DNA from: an uncultured Actinomyces sp.
GTDB lineage: Bacteria > Actinomycetota > Actinomycetes > Actinomycetales > Actinomycetaceae
Direction: 5' to 3'
Length of the DNA: 10,823 nt
NCBI GenBank assembly: GCA_938030835.1
Contig: CALHID010000192.1
Coordinates: 1 to 10,823 of the forward strand
The notes beneath the pieces were generated by a model. It ran no database searches, was not told where the DNA came from, and saw only the letters and a list, made by a program, of their open reading frames with translations. Below, piece by piece: positions 1 to 7,085 of this stretch; positions within the stretch are counted from its first letter, which is position 1, and each line of letters starts with the position of its first letter. A program made the position numbers and the translations under genes.

Positions 1-519
1 AAGGATCTGGTACGAGAATTCCGTGTAGGAAATACCCTCGTCGGAAGCAATACGGCGCGCAACAATATCCTTGTTGAGCATAGTGCCAACACGGAAGTAC
101 TTACCGATTCCACGCAAGAGATCGATAGCGCTCATCTCTTGCGTCCAATCGAGGTTGTTCACCATTCGCGCTGCTGCGGGCCCCTCGAAGTCAAGGAAAC
201 GAGAAATCTGCGCATGCAAGCGATCCGCCCAGCCCTGAACAACTTCAGTGGGCTGGAGTTGACGCTCACCGCTTTGACGCGGATCGCCAATCTGGCCCGT
301 TGCACCACCCACGAGTGCAAGCGGACGGTGTCCTGCAAGTTGCAGGTGACGCATAACGATCAGCTGAACAAGGTGACCATGGTGAAGTGAAGGAGCTGTC
401 GGATCATAACCGCAATAGAAAGTGACCGGGCCCTGCGCAAAGTGAGCACGAAGTGCATCAAGATCAGTGTGCTGAGCAATCAGACCACGCCATTGGAGGT
501 CGTCAATAATATCGGTCAC
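1..519 (-). CDS. tyrS: Tyrosyl-tRNA synthetase, N-terminal part (cut by left edge)
   Basis: Class I aminoacyl-tRNA synthetase that charges tRNA-Tyr with tyrosine in the cytoplasm. 173 codons are visible, starting V/M-TDIIDDLQWRGLIAQHTD, the usual TyrRS opening. The tyrosine/ATP site follows: VTFYCGYDPTAPSLHHGHL, where HHGH is the HIGH-signature equivalent, then LVGGATGQIGDP, and later NNLDWT, FRVGTMLNKD and GISYTEFSYQIL, all characteristic of bacterial TyrRS. The KMSKS loop and the C-terminal S4-like RNA-binding domain lie outside the window (the family is about 420 residues). The start is GTG, chosen because an AGAAGG ribosome binding site lies 7 nt upstream and TyrRS homology begins there. 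It is the last gene of the leftward series, 85 nt after the membrane-protein gene; the gap holds a weak possible -10 (TACACT, 558-563, minus strand). No T-box motif is visible upstream. Family assignment is firm. Confidence 0.96.
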   Translation of the reverse strand, partial: MTDIIDDLQWRGLIAQHTDLDALRAHFAQGPVTFYCGYDPTAPSLHHGHLVQLIVMRHLQLAGHRPLALVGGATGQIGDPRQSGERQLQPTEVVQGWADRLHAQISRFLDFEGPAAARMVNNLDWTQEMSAIDLLRGIGKYFRVGTMLNKDIVARRIASDEGISYTEFSYQIL

Positions 520-604
520 GGAAATACCTTCTTCTAGTTGGAATACGTGCGCAATACAGTGTACGGGAAAAGGCTCGCCCTAAAGGACGCGTCTTATTTG
601 TGTC

Positions 605-1963
605 TCACGAGGCAGCGTGTTGACCTGCGTAGCCGGCGGCAGCTAGACGACGTGAGGCCTCGTCTCCACGTCGAGGCGGGTGAAAATCAATTGATTCTGC
701 TCGGACCTTCAGCCAGGTAGCAAAAGCAACGAAAAGAACCCAGTTACCCTCAGTGAGCAAACGAGACTCGGTGAACGACTGGACGAACATCGCGAGCATA
801 AGAACAGCGGCGAGGACGGGGATCAGATCGCTCTCAAGATCGCGGAGGGCTACACGGAAGATACGAATCATGACCCACAACACCGCAAAGGCCAGGAGCA
901 TAAGCCCAACAATGCCAGTCTGGAATAGCGCCTCGATATAGGCGTTATGCGCCTGCATGGTCGGAGTACCATCCGGGCGAACAACAAGATTTTTGAACAG
1001 AGGTAACCACGGAGGCCACATCACAACCCATCCCCAGCCAAGAAGGGGATGCTCGGTCCACAATTGCAAAAGCTTCGCCCAAATAACACCGCGTCCGGTC
1101 ATATCAGGACTACGTCCCAATATCTCGGTTACCTGGTCCTTCATCACAACAGCCACCAGCAGGAAACTGGCAGCAGCGGTCAAAGCCACACGAACAGCGA
1201 AACGTCGCTCATAGAAACCGAGATGACGGATGATCAAAAGAAAGACGAGTGCACTGAGGGAAACCAGCATGGCAACGAACACTGTTGCCGAACCAGTGAG
1301 AATGAGAATGCCAACGCAGGCACACACCCACAGTAAATTGCAAATGTGCTGATTTCGATCCTGAATCCAGAAGACAAGCACACATAGAAGCAGTAAGAGC
1401 GCAATAAACGCTAAAGGATTGCGGTTTCCCACGAAACCTTGAATCGGCCCTCCCCTAAACAGGGAGTCATTGATCCAGTAATAGAGCTCTGGAACTTCTT
1501 TCCAATGGCGCATATACACGGGAGGAATTCGATGGCCAACGAAGAGCGAAACCCACAGCTCAAGAACATACGACAGAACAACGACGATCTTCATCGCATC
1601 CATGAATACTTTCAGCATCTGTCGAAGCGGAAAAGCAATTGCCACAAGTACCCCCGCCGAGCTCGTTGCAAGAGTGATCAGAGCTGAGGCAAAAGTTTCA
1701 AGACGGTACTGGCTCCAAATCACTGACAGACAGCAGAGCACGATGAAGGAAGAAACAGACAGCGAAATCCTTCGCAAGGTCACGCGTCGTCCAGCAAGAA
1801 AAAACACGACCCAGCATGCAAGCAGCACCAAAACGGTGATGATGCCGAAACCGAGCCAACCAAATGTGTTACGAACCCCTTGGCCAGCAAAGGCCAAGAA
1901 GAAAATCGCGACCCCCGCAATGGGCAGCAGCGACTCGGCTCGAGAGCTAACTGTTGTATTCAC
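605..1963 (-). CDS. O-antigen ligase/polymerase (Wzy_C) family membrane protein
   Basis: Predicted polytopic membrane protein of 452 residues with about 11-12 hydrophobic segments (by eye near 12-28, 33-57, 66-83, 93-112, 122-142, 183-201, 209-226, 228-246, 257-274, 350-368, 380-396 and 405-418). The Wzy_C/ligase signature is present: GFVGNRNPLAF (176-186), then a large loop at about 275-349 carrying TGRGVIW (GRxxxW type, R291) and AHNAYIEALFQTGIVG (H339), the histidine/arginine pattern of WaaL/Wzy-type C-family glycosyltransferases using lipid-linked glycan donors. A basic tail follows the last membrane segment. The GTG start at 1963 is preferred over an upstream in-frame start at 2011 because TTGAGGAC precedes it, whereas the longer form would run back into the terminator stem. 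It has its own likely promoter and no glycosyltransferase neighbours. In a Gram-positive host the product may be a surface polysaccharide, teichoic-type polymer or glycoprotein; which of these is not visible. Family confident, substrate unknown. Confidence 0.85.
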   Translation of the reverse strand: MNTTVSSRAESLLPIAGVAIFFLAFAGQGVRNTFGWLGFGIITVLVLLACWVVFFLAGRRVTLRRISLSVSSFIVLCCLSVIWSQYRLETFASALITLATSSAGVLVAIAFPLRQMLKVFMDAMKIVVVLSYVLELWVSLFVGHRIPPVYMRHWKEVPELYYWINDSLFRGGPIQGFVGNRNPLAFIALLLLLCVLVFWIQDRNQHICNLLWVCACVGILILTGSATVFVAMLVSLSALVFLLIIRHLGFYERRFAVRVALTAAASFLLVAVVMKDQVTEILGRSPDMTGRGVIWAKLLQLWTEHPLLGWGWVVMWPPWLPLFKNLVVRPDGTPTMQAHNAYIEALFQTGIVGLMLLAFAVLWVMIRIFRVALRDLESDLIPVLAAVLMLAMFVQSFTESRLLTEGNWVLFVAFATWLKVRAESIDFHPPRRGDEASRRLAAAGYAGQHAAS

Positions 1964-1986
1964 GCATGTCCTCAAGACAGAAAGAA

Positions 1987-1992
1987 ATTCTA
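1987..1992 (-). promoter_or_regulatory. Candidate -10 element for the Wzy_C-family gene
   Basis: On the minus strand this reads TAGAAT (5 of 6 match to TATAAT), 23 nt upstream of the GTG start and just downstream of the argR terminator hairpin. No good -35 is seen (TTCTTG sits 16 nt upstream, a poor match). Inferred from motif and position only; it would give a leader of roughly 18 nt containing the TTGAGGAC ribosome binding site. Confidence 0.3.
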
Positions 1993-2013
1993 GTAGGGAG
2001 AATAGCGGCAAGA

Positions 2014-2050
2014 AGCCGTGCCCGCTAGCGACAGGCTAGCGGGCACGGCT
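2014..2050 (-). terminator. Perfect 16-bp stem hairpin after argR
   Basis: The arms at 2014-2029 and 2035-2050 are perfectly complementary around a 5-nt loop (GACAG on the plus strand). The stem is very GC-rich, and each arm carries the palindrome GCTAGC. It lies 33 nt downstream of the argR stop, between argR and the next leftward gene, so it most likely terminates argR transcription. The run after the stem on the minus strand (TTCTTGCC) is a poor U-tract, as is common in actinobacterial terminators. Confidence 0.75.
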
Positions 2051-2082
2051 GTGTTTGATGAAAACCTAAGAATCGATCGTTC

Positions 2083-2598
2083 TTAGAGTGCGATCGGGTG
2101 GGTTCCTCCCCCAGCTAAGGATGTCAGGTAGTCCTGAGCATTAAGGGCACCCTGAGCACTGGTGCAGATAATCAAGACGGTGTCGTCACCAGCAATCGTT
2201 CCAACAACGTCGTCAATGCGCGCAACATCAAGAGCAGAACCTAGAAGGTTCGCTGCTCCAACAAGAGTGCGCAAAACCAATTGATTTCCCACGCATGTTG
2301 AGGTGACAAGGAGAGTTTGAAGCCACCGCTGAAGGCGTTCAACACTGGCTTCAGCCTCATGAGATTGTGAACCATCAGCATTGGGAACCGAGTAAATCAG
2401 CGCACCACTACGATCACGCATCTTTGTTGCTCGCATTTCCATGAGATCGCGAGAAAGGGTGGCCTGAGTGACTTCAATTCCCTGGCTGCCCAATGCGCTG
2501 CGAAGCTGTTCTTGTGAACTAATTGTTTGGGAGACCAAAAGATTTCGAATCGCCGCGTGGCGCCCAGCCTTCGTCTGAGGTGTCGCTTCAGATGACAT
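2083..2598 (-). CDS. argR: Arginine repressor ArgR
   Basis: Arginine-dependent transcriptional regulator (171 residues; family about 150-170) that, as a hexamer with bound L-arginine, represses arginine biosynthesis genes. The N-terminal winged helix-turn-helix covers about residues 10-75, with SSQEQLRSALGSQGIEVTQ and the recognition-helix signature QATLSRDL (45-52). The C-terminal oligomerisation and arginine-binding domain (about 95-165) contains VGTIAGDDTVLII (132-144), where the paired aspartates of GDD normally contact arginine. The ATG at 2598 is preferred over the TTG one codon upstream because AAGGGG lies 5 nt before it. No arg biosynthetic gene is in the window, so this copy is separated from its usual targets here. 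It is bracketed by two strong hairpins, making it a stand-alone transcription unit, and a candidate ARG box lies in its leader, suggesting autoregulation. Confidence 0.95.
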   Translation of the reverse strand: MSSEATPQTKAGRHAAIRNLLVSQTISSQEQLRSALGSQGIEVTQATLSRDLMEMRATKMRDRSGALIYSVPNADGSQSHEAEASVERLQRWLQTLLVTSTCVGNQLVLRTLVGAANLLGSALDVARIDDVVGTIAGDDTVLIICTSAQGALNAQDYLTSLAGGGTHPIAL

Positions 2599-2620
2599 CA
2601 AAACCCCTTAACTACGTCCG

Positions 2621-2634
2621 TGAATCGACATTGA
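2621..2634. promoter_or_regulatory. Candidate ARG box in the argR leader
   Basis: The plus strand reads TGAAT-CGAC-ATTGA, matching the ArgR operator core TGAAT-N4-ATTCA at 9 of 10 core positions. It sits 23-36 nt upstream of the argR ATG. ArgR is known to repress its own gene in several bacteria, so the position makes sense. Against it: the spacer is GC-rich rather than A/T, and I see no second adjacent box, although operators are usually paired. Confidence 0.35.
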
Positions 2635-2663
2635 CTCCACTCCCGTTGCACCAGTGTAAGCGA

Positions 2664-2707
2664 GAAACGGGCCGTGTGCGAAAATCTTCGCGCACACGGC
2701 CCGTTTC
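2664..2707 (-). terminator. 17-bp stem hairpin after the flavodoxin-family gene
   Basis: Perfectly complementary 17-nt arms at 2664-2680 and 2691-2707 (GAAACGGGCCGTGTGCG and its complement) enclose a 10-nt loop, part of which can also pair. It lies 27 nt beyond the stop codon of the leftward flavodoxin-family gene and directly upstream of the argR promoter region, so it should separate those two units. On the minus strand the stem ends in GTTTC followed by TCGCTT, a weak U-tract. Confidence 0.75.
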
Positions 2708-2734
2708 CTAAGCGATGCAGGAGTCAGCGATACC

Positions 2735-3226
2735 TCAGTCCTGCTTTAGTTGCTGTGCAATGGAGTCTGCCCACTGATCAATCGCATTCCAATCACGGAA
2801 ATCGCCTTCAACAGCACCTGCAAGTCGAACAATCGCACGCTCACGCAGCGACAAGATCGAAGGATCATATCGGCCAGCGAAGGAGCGCAATTCCTTTGCA
2901 TCGACACGGGTGAGCACAGGACCGATCCTGCTGGGATCTTGCGGAACATGCTTGGGAACACCATTCATACCGACGGAGAAGGCCCACACGGGTAGCTTAT
3001 GAAGCTGCTGAGCAAAACGTTCCATAAAGTCGTGAGCTTCAGGCAGCCACTGGGTCATGTACACAGCAGATCCGCAGATCACCGCATCAAAACCATCAAG
3101 TGAGTCAACCTCTTCGGGAGACTTGCGGACAACCTCAAAGCCATCGCTGGTCAGACGGCGTGCAATCGCGTCCGCAACTTCAATGGTTGCACCGTGATGT
3201 GAAGCCGCTGTTACTAAAACCTTCAT
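2735..3226 (-). CDS. Flavodoxin-domain protein (HemG-like Flavodoxin_5 type)
   Basis: A 163-residue soluble protein with a flavodoxin fold. The N-terminus MKVLVTAASHHGAT (1-14) has the strand-loop arrangement that holds FMN phosphate (S9-HHG-A-T14, the usual S/T-x-x-G-x-T). FDAVICGSAVYMTQWLPEAHDFM (46-68) and PVWAFSVGMNG (79-89) match the flavin-edge loops of the Flavodoxin_5 group, which includes the menaquinone-dependent protoporphyrinogen dehydrogenase HemG. It binds FMN by inference; the electron donor or acceptor is not evident, and no heme gene is nearby, so calling it HemG would overreach. The ATG start is supported by GAAGGAGT 6 nt upstream. It lies 53 nt downstream of pheT, too far for tight coupling, with a possible weak -10 in the gap, and ends before a strong hairpin. 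Single-gene or pheST-readthrough transcription are both possible. Confidence 0.8.
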   Translation of the reverse strand: MKVLVTAASHHGATIEVADAIARRLTSDGFEVVRKSPEEVDSLDGFDAVICGSAVYMTQWLPEAHDFMERFAQQLHKLPVWAFSVGMNGVPKHVPQDPSRIGPVLTRVDAKELRSFAGRYDPSILSLRERAIVRLAGAVEGDFRDWNAIDQWADSIAQQLKQD

Positions 3227-3257
3227 TAACTACTCCTTCGCGCCAATAACCACATTA

Positions 3258-3263
3258 ATCCTA
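3258..3263 (-). promoter_or_regulatory. Possible -10 element for the flavodoxin-family gene
   Basis: TAGGAT on the minus strand in the pheT-flavodoxin gap fits the actinobacterial TANNNT pattern and lies 31 nt before the ATG. No recognisable -35 is present, so this is only a weak motif-based suggestion. Confidence 0.2.
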
Positions 3264-3279
3264 GCAAGAGGAAACTTGA

Positions 3280-5931
3280 TCATCCGCGCAGCGTTGCCCC
3301 AAGAACCTTTCCTGTCTTACTGACGATGTCAGCACGAACTTTCTGCACCTCATCCGGAGTCAAGGTGTGATCGCCGGCGCGAAGGCGCACAGAGAAGGCA
3401 AGGGAACGGAAACCTTCAGGAACCTGATCGCCCTCGTAAATATCAAAGAGGACCAGATCTTCGATCAACGCGCCCGCGGCCTGGCGAATGACCTGCTCAA
3501 CACGCGACACAGGAACCTCCGTCGGAACAACCAGTGCAAGGTCTTCCTTCGCTGCGGGATATGTCGAGACAGGCTTTACCTGCAGGGGCTCATTGCTCAT
3601 CACAGAGATCAATGCATCAACGTCAAGCTCGAGGGCGCAGGCGCGTGCAGGCAATCCAAAAGCCTTACACGCCTTCGGTGAGAGCTCACCAGCGAGGGCA
3701 AGTTCGACACAATCTTTACCCTGACGGGCGAAGATGCGAGCAACTCGACCCGGGTGCCAAGGAGCGACCTCAGCGGGATCCGTTGCGGCCTCGGGAAGTC
3801 GAGGCCCCTTAAGCGTTGAGGGTTCGGCAAGCCAGGCACGCGTCACCTCGACGCGCACTCCCAGTTGATCGCAGATTGAGCGCGCGATCTCGACCGCATC
3901 TGCCCAATCGAAATTACGTTGAGAATCAAGAATTCCCGCGGGACGGGCGTTACCAGCAAGCACTGCACCAACATGCCAGGGCTGAGAAGGAGTCCCCGCC
4001 TCAAGCGCGGCAAGTTGTTCGTCACTGGGACGGTGCTCTGCAGAAATCAATCCGGTGGGAACAACACCCTCGGGATGAACAACCTTTGCGATCTCGAAAA
4101 TCGCAACCGAAGGGATACCGCGAGCCCAGTTACGTGCGGCGGTATCCAGCAAGGTATCCAAAACCGAAGTGCGAAGCAGGGGCGCATCATCGGCAAGCGG
4201 ATTACGCAGCTTCACAGCGCGACGGCGAGGATCATTCGCACTCAGGCCCTGCTTATCGAAAGAGTCTGAAACGAAGGGATAACTTTCCACCTCGGTAAGC
4301 CCAGCGTGGGCCAACCCTTGAGCCACCAAACGACGTGCGCGCTGGGCAGTAGTCAAGCCAGTACCTGCGGGTGCCGTCGGTAAGACCGAGGGGATACGGT
4401 CATAGCCATCCAAACGGGCGATCTCTTCCACGAAGTGTGCAGAACCCGTGAGATCAGGCCGCCATGAAGGAGGAGTCACACGAACGCACTGTCCATCAAT
4501 ATCCTCAAGGACACATCCGACCTGTTCAAGCAACTCACAAACGCGCTTGGGAGAATAGGAAACACCAGTCAGACGCTCAGCATCGCTCAATGCAAACTCA
4601 TAGCTGGTTGGCGCTGGCAAGGTGTTGAGATCAAAAACTGCTCGATCGGCCTGACCGCCACCGTATTGAACAAGCAGATCAACAGCGCGCTGCGCAGCAA
4701 CCGCAGGAAGGAGCGGGTCAGTTCCACGCTCAAAACGCTTCGCTGCCTCAGAGTGCAGCTTGTGACGGCGCGAAGAACGAGCGACCGAAACCGCATCGAA
4801 GTGTGCAGCTTCGAGGAGGATATCCGTCGTCGATTCCTCGACCTCGGAATAGGCTCCACCCATCACACCGGCGATACCCAAGAGCCGCGAGCCTTCTTCA
4901 CCACTGGGCGAATCAGAAATCACCAAATCTTCGGGATCCAAGGTGCGCGTGACCTCGTCCAAAGTTGTCAACTCTTCACCTGCGCGAGCACGGCGAACCA
5001 CAATCGGTGCAGCGAGTGCGGATAGATCATAGGCGTGCATAGGCTGCCCCAGATCCAGCATGATGTAGTTCGTAATATCGACCGCCAGAGACAAGGAACG
5101 CATCCCTGCCATCTCCAAACGCTCGACCATCCAACGAGGAGTGGGAGCCTTGGGGTTGACACCGCGAACAATGCGGGTCACGAAACGGTCCGCACCCACG
5201 CGCCCGTGGATGGGAGCATTGTCAGCAACAACCACGGGGAAACCGGCCTCGTTAGCCTCGGGAACCGAGGTCACAAGAGTCCCCACAAGACCCGGATCAC
5301 GGAAGGCTGCACCCGTCGAATGTGAGAACTCGCGAGCGACGCCTCGCATCGAGAAGCAGTACCCACGGTCCGGAGTGACGTTAATTTCCAGAACTTCTTC
5401 ACCCAAGCCAAGGAAGGAAATTACGCTGTGGCCAACTGCGGGCAGCTCTGCGTCGGGGAAATCCTTCTGCAAGATGATGATGCCGTTATGGTCGTCGCCC
5501 AAGCCGAGTTCACGCGCCGAGCACATCATGCCATCAGAAACATGGCCGTAGGTCTTTCGGGCAGCAATTTCAAAGGGGCCGGGAAGAACCGCACCCGGAA
5601 GTGAGACAACAACATAGTCGCCGACCTCGAAATTGTGTGCGCCGCAAATAATGCCACGTGATGGGAGATCACTAGGTTCTTTTCCCGTGCCGGGAGCGTC
5701 ATTGTGCTCCCCAACATCGACACGGCAGTAATTCACAAGCTTGCCGTTCGAGGCTTCGAACTCATCGCGCGTCAGAACACGTCCGACGACAAGCGGACCG
5801 CTGACACGAGCCGGGTGAATAGTCTCTTCCTCAAGCCCGACGCGAACCAGGGCGGCTGCGAGCTCCTCGGTGGTCATTGCCGGATCTGCGTCAACGTAGT
5901 CACGCAGCCAGCTCATTGGAACCATTGGCAT
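3280..5931 (-). CDS. pheT: Phenylalanyl-tRNA synthetase beta subunit
   Basis: The beta chain of the (alpha-beta)2 phenylalanyl-tRNA synthetase: binds and positions tRNA-Phe and hydrolyses mischarged Tyr-tRNA-Phe. 883 residues, longer than the E. coli chain (795). It opens MPMVPMSWLRDYVD. The OB-fold tRNA-binding domain covers about 45-165 (GIICGAHNFEVGDYVVV, SDGMMCSARELGL). Next are EINVTPDRGYCFSMRGVARE, the B3/B4 editing region at about 230-405 (DITNYIMLDLGQPMHAYDL, GIAGVMGG, RRHKLHSEAAKRFERGTDP), B5 at about 440-510 (PPSWRPDLTGSAHFVEEIAR), a catalytic-like core, and a C-terminal anticodon-binding FDX-ACB domain over roughly the last 95 residues (STYPAAKEDLALVV, FDIYEGDQVPEGFRSLAF). The start at 5931 is 1 nt past the pheS stop, with AAGGGG 8 nt upstream; a longer in-frame reading to 6015 would overlap pheS and is rejected. 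Extra length includes an insertion in the OB-fold and one in the core, judged lineage-typical from memory. Confidence 0.97.
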   Translation of the reverse strand: MPMVPMSWLRDYVDADPAMTTEELAAALVRVGLEEETIHPARVSGPLVVGRVLTRDEFEASNGKLVNYCRVDVGEHNDAPGTGKEPSDLPSRGIICGAHNFEVGDYVVVSLPGAVLPGPFEIAARKTYGHVSDGMMCSARELGLGDDHNGIIILQKDFPDAELPAVGHSVISFLGLGEEVLEINVTPDRGYCFSMRGVAREFSHSTGAAFRDPGLVGTLVTSVPEANEAGFPVVVADNAPIHGRVGADRFVTRIVRGVNPKAPTPRWMVERLEMAGMRSLSLAVDITNYIMLDLGQPMHAYDLSALAAPIVVRRARAGEELTTLDEVTRTLDPEDLVISDSPSGEEGSRLLGIAGVMGGAYSEVEESTTDILLEAAHFDAVSVARSSRRHKLHSEAAKRFERGTDPLLPAVAAQRAVDLLVQYGGGQADRAVFDLNTLPAPTSYEFALSDAERLTGVSYSPKRVCELLEQVGCVLEDIDGQCVRVTPPSWRPDLTGSAHFVEEIARLDGYDRIPSVLPTAPAGTGLTTAQRARRLVAQGLAHAGLTEVESYPFVSDSFDKQGLSANDPRRRAVKLRNPLADDAPLLRTSVLDTLLDTAARNWARGIPSVAIFEIAKVVHPEGVVPTGLISAEHRPSDEQLAALEAGTPSQPWHVGAVLAGNARPAGILDSQRNFDWADAVEIARSICDQLGVRVEVTRAWLAEPSTLKGPRLPEAATDPAEVAPWHPGRVARIFARQGKDCVELALAGELSPKACKAFGLPARACALELDVDALISVMSNEPLQVKPVSTYPAAKEDLALVVPTEVPVSRVEQVIRQAAGALIEDLVLFDIYEGDQVPEGFRSLAFSVRLRAGDHTLTPDEVQKVRADIVSKTGKVLGATLRG

Positions 5932-5932
5932 G

Positions 5933-7024
5933 TCAGTTGCCCCTTCCCAGTCCATTAACGCCGAATTGCTCGGAGAAGCGCACATCGCCCTCGACAATGT
6001 CATGCATGTCTGCAATACCGTCTCGCAGCATCAGGGTTCGTTCGACACCAACACCGAAGGCAATACCCGTGTAAACCTCAGGATCGATACCCGTTGCTCG
6101 AAGAACATTGGGGTTGACCATTCCACAACCACCCCATTCGATCCAGCCGGCTCCGCCCTTCTTTTGCGGGAACCATAGGTCCATCTCGGCGCTCGGCTCA
6201 GTAAACGGGAAGAATGACGGACGCAAACGGGTCTTTGCATCAGGGCCGAACATGTGACGCGCAAAGTGGTCAAGAACGCCCTTAAGATGCGCCATTGTCA
6301 GACCGCGATCAATTGCGAGGCCCTCAACCTGGTGGAAAACCGGGGTGTGTGTCGCGTCCAACGCATCCGAGCGGAAAACCTTACCGGGGCATGCCATGTA
6401 CAGGGGGACGCCTCGAGAAAGAATCGAACGCGATTGCACGGGCGATGTGTGCGTACGCATCACGAGGTGGCCATCTTCTTCATTTTCACCACCGACGCTG
6501 CGTCCATCAATGTAGAGCGTGTCCTGCATCTGGCGCGCGGGGTGATCGATATCGAAATTCAACGAGTCGAAGTTGAACCACTCGTGTTCAATTTCCGGTC
6601 CTTCGGCAATCTGCCATCCCATTCCGACGAAGAAATCCGAAATCTCTTCCATAATCGTTTCCAGGGGATGACGTGCACCTTGGCGCTCACGCACGGTGGG
6701 AATAGTGACATCTACAGCTTCGCTGACCAGGACCTGCGCGTCATGGCGTTCCTGAAGAAGCTCCTGACGCTCATCCAATGCCTGGGTAATGCGCGAGCGG
6801 GCACCTCCCAGAAGACGACCAGCAACGCCTCGATCTTTCGGCTCCAATTGCCCAATTCCGCGGTTTGCCTGGACAAGAGCAGCTGAGTCTCCCATAAATT
6901 CCAGGCGAACTGCCTTCAATTCATCGAGGGTTTCGGTACGAGCAATAGCTGAAGTCGCTTGAGTGACGAGCTCTTCAATTGCCTGCTCATCCAAGGGATT
7001 GAGGCCACCAGCGGTGCCGGTCAT
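5933..7024 (-). CDS. pheS: Phenylalanyl-tRNA synthetase alpha subunit
   Basis: Catalytic alpha chain of phenylalanyl-tRNA synthetase (class II), activating phenylalanine with ATP and transferring it to tRNA-Phe. 363 residues, normal for actinobacteria. The N-terminal ~100 residues form the coiled-coil arm that contacts tRNA. The catalytic domain contains HPLETIMEEISDFFVGMGW (119-137), GPEIEHEWFNFDSLN, RTHTSPVQ (190-197), motif 2 FRSDALDATHTPVFHQVEG (217-235), FFPFTEPSAEMD, and motif 3 GIAFGVGVERTLML (320-333). Ala322 in motif 3 corresponds to the E. coli specificity residue Ala294, so ordinary Phe selectivity is expected. The ATG follows AGGAG by 8 nt. The gene is first in the pheS-pheT operon and is transcribed divergently from panB. 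Its short leader holds a hairpin and a micro-ORF (listed separately). Assignment is firm. Confidence 0.98.
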   Translation of the reverse strand: MTGTAGGLNPLDEQAIEELVTQATSAIARTETLDELKAVRLEFMGDSAALVQANRGIGQLEPKDRGVAGRLLGGARSRITQALDERQELLQERHDAQVLVSEAVDVTIPTVRERQGARHPLETIMEEISDFFVGMGWQIAEGPEIEHEWFNFDSLNFDIDHPARQMQDTLYIDGRSVGGENEEDGHLVMRTHTSPVQSRSILSRGVPLYMACPGKVFRSDALDATHTPVFHQVEGLAIDRGLTMAHLKGVLDHFARHMFGPDAKTRLRPSFFPFTEPSAEMDLWFPQKKGGAGWIEWGGCGMVNPNVLRATGIDPEVYTGIAFGVGVERTLMLRDGIADMHDIVEGDVRFSEQFGVNGLGRGN

Positions 7025-7027
7025 GTC

Positions 7028-7054
7028 CTACTCTCCTATGATTGGTGTCAGCAT
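7028..7054 (-). other. Candidate 8-codon micro-ORF in the pheS leader
   Basis: ATG to TAG encodes MLTPIIGE and is in the same frame as pheS, with the stop 3 nt before the pheS ATG and overlapping the spacer after the pheS ribosome binding site. GAGG lies 4 nt upstream of the micro-ORF ATG, a usable ribosome binding site. It has no Phe codons, so it is not a classic attenuator leader. It could couple ribosome delivery to pheS or be chance; coding status is unproven. Confidence 0.2.
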
Positions 7055-7058
7055 TTTT

Positions 7059-7076
7059 CCTCGTCAAAATACGAGG
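7059..7076 (-). promoter_or_regulatory. Hairpin in the pheS leader covering a GAGG site
   Basis: The minus strand reads CCTCGT-ATTTTG-ACGAGG, a perfect 6-bp stem with a 6-nt loop, then AAAAATG. The 3' arm contains the GAGG that would serve the micro-ORF, so folding would hide it. On the plus strand the same stem is followed by GTTTTCTT, but no rightward gene ends nearby, so a terminator role in that direction is unlikely. Confidence 0.4.
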
Positions 7077-7085
7077 GTTTTCTTC

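Noticed and set aside
1964..2011. Longer N-terminus for the Wzy_C-family gene
   Set aside because: The extra codons overlap the candidate promoter; a GTG with TTGAGGAC upstream is a better start. An overlapping ATG in another frame ends after six codons.
5932..6015. Longer N-terminus for pheT
   Set aside because: It would overlap the pheS coding end by about 80 bases and add non-family residues; the ATG at 5931 has a ribosome binding site and starts with the family N-terminus.
6254..6886. A 210-codon open frame on the plus strand inside pheS
   Set aside because: It lies opposite the well-supported pheS sequence with all its class II motifs, has no recognisable domain and reads as a complementary-strand shadow. 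The same holds for the other long plus-strand frames across 3.3-6.2 kb.
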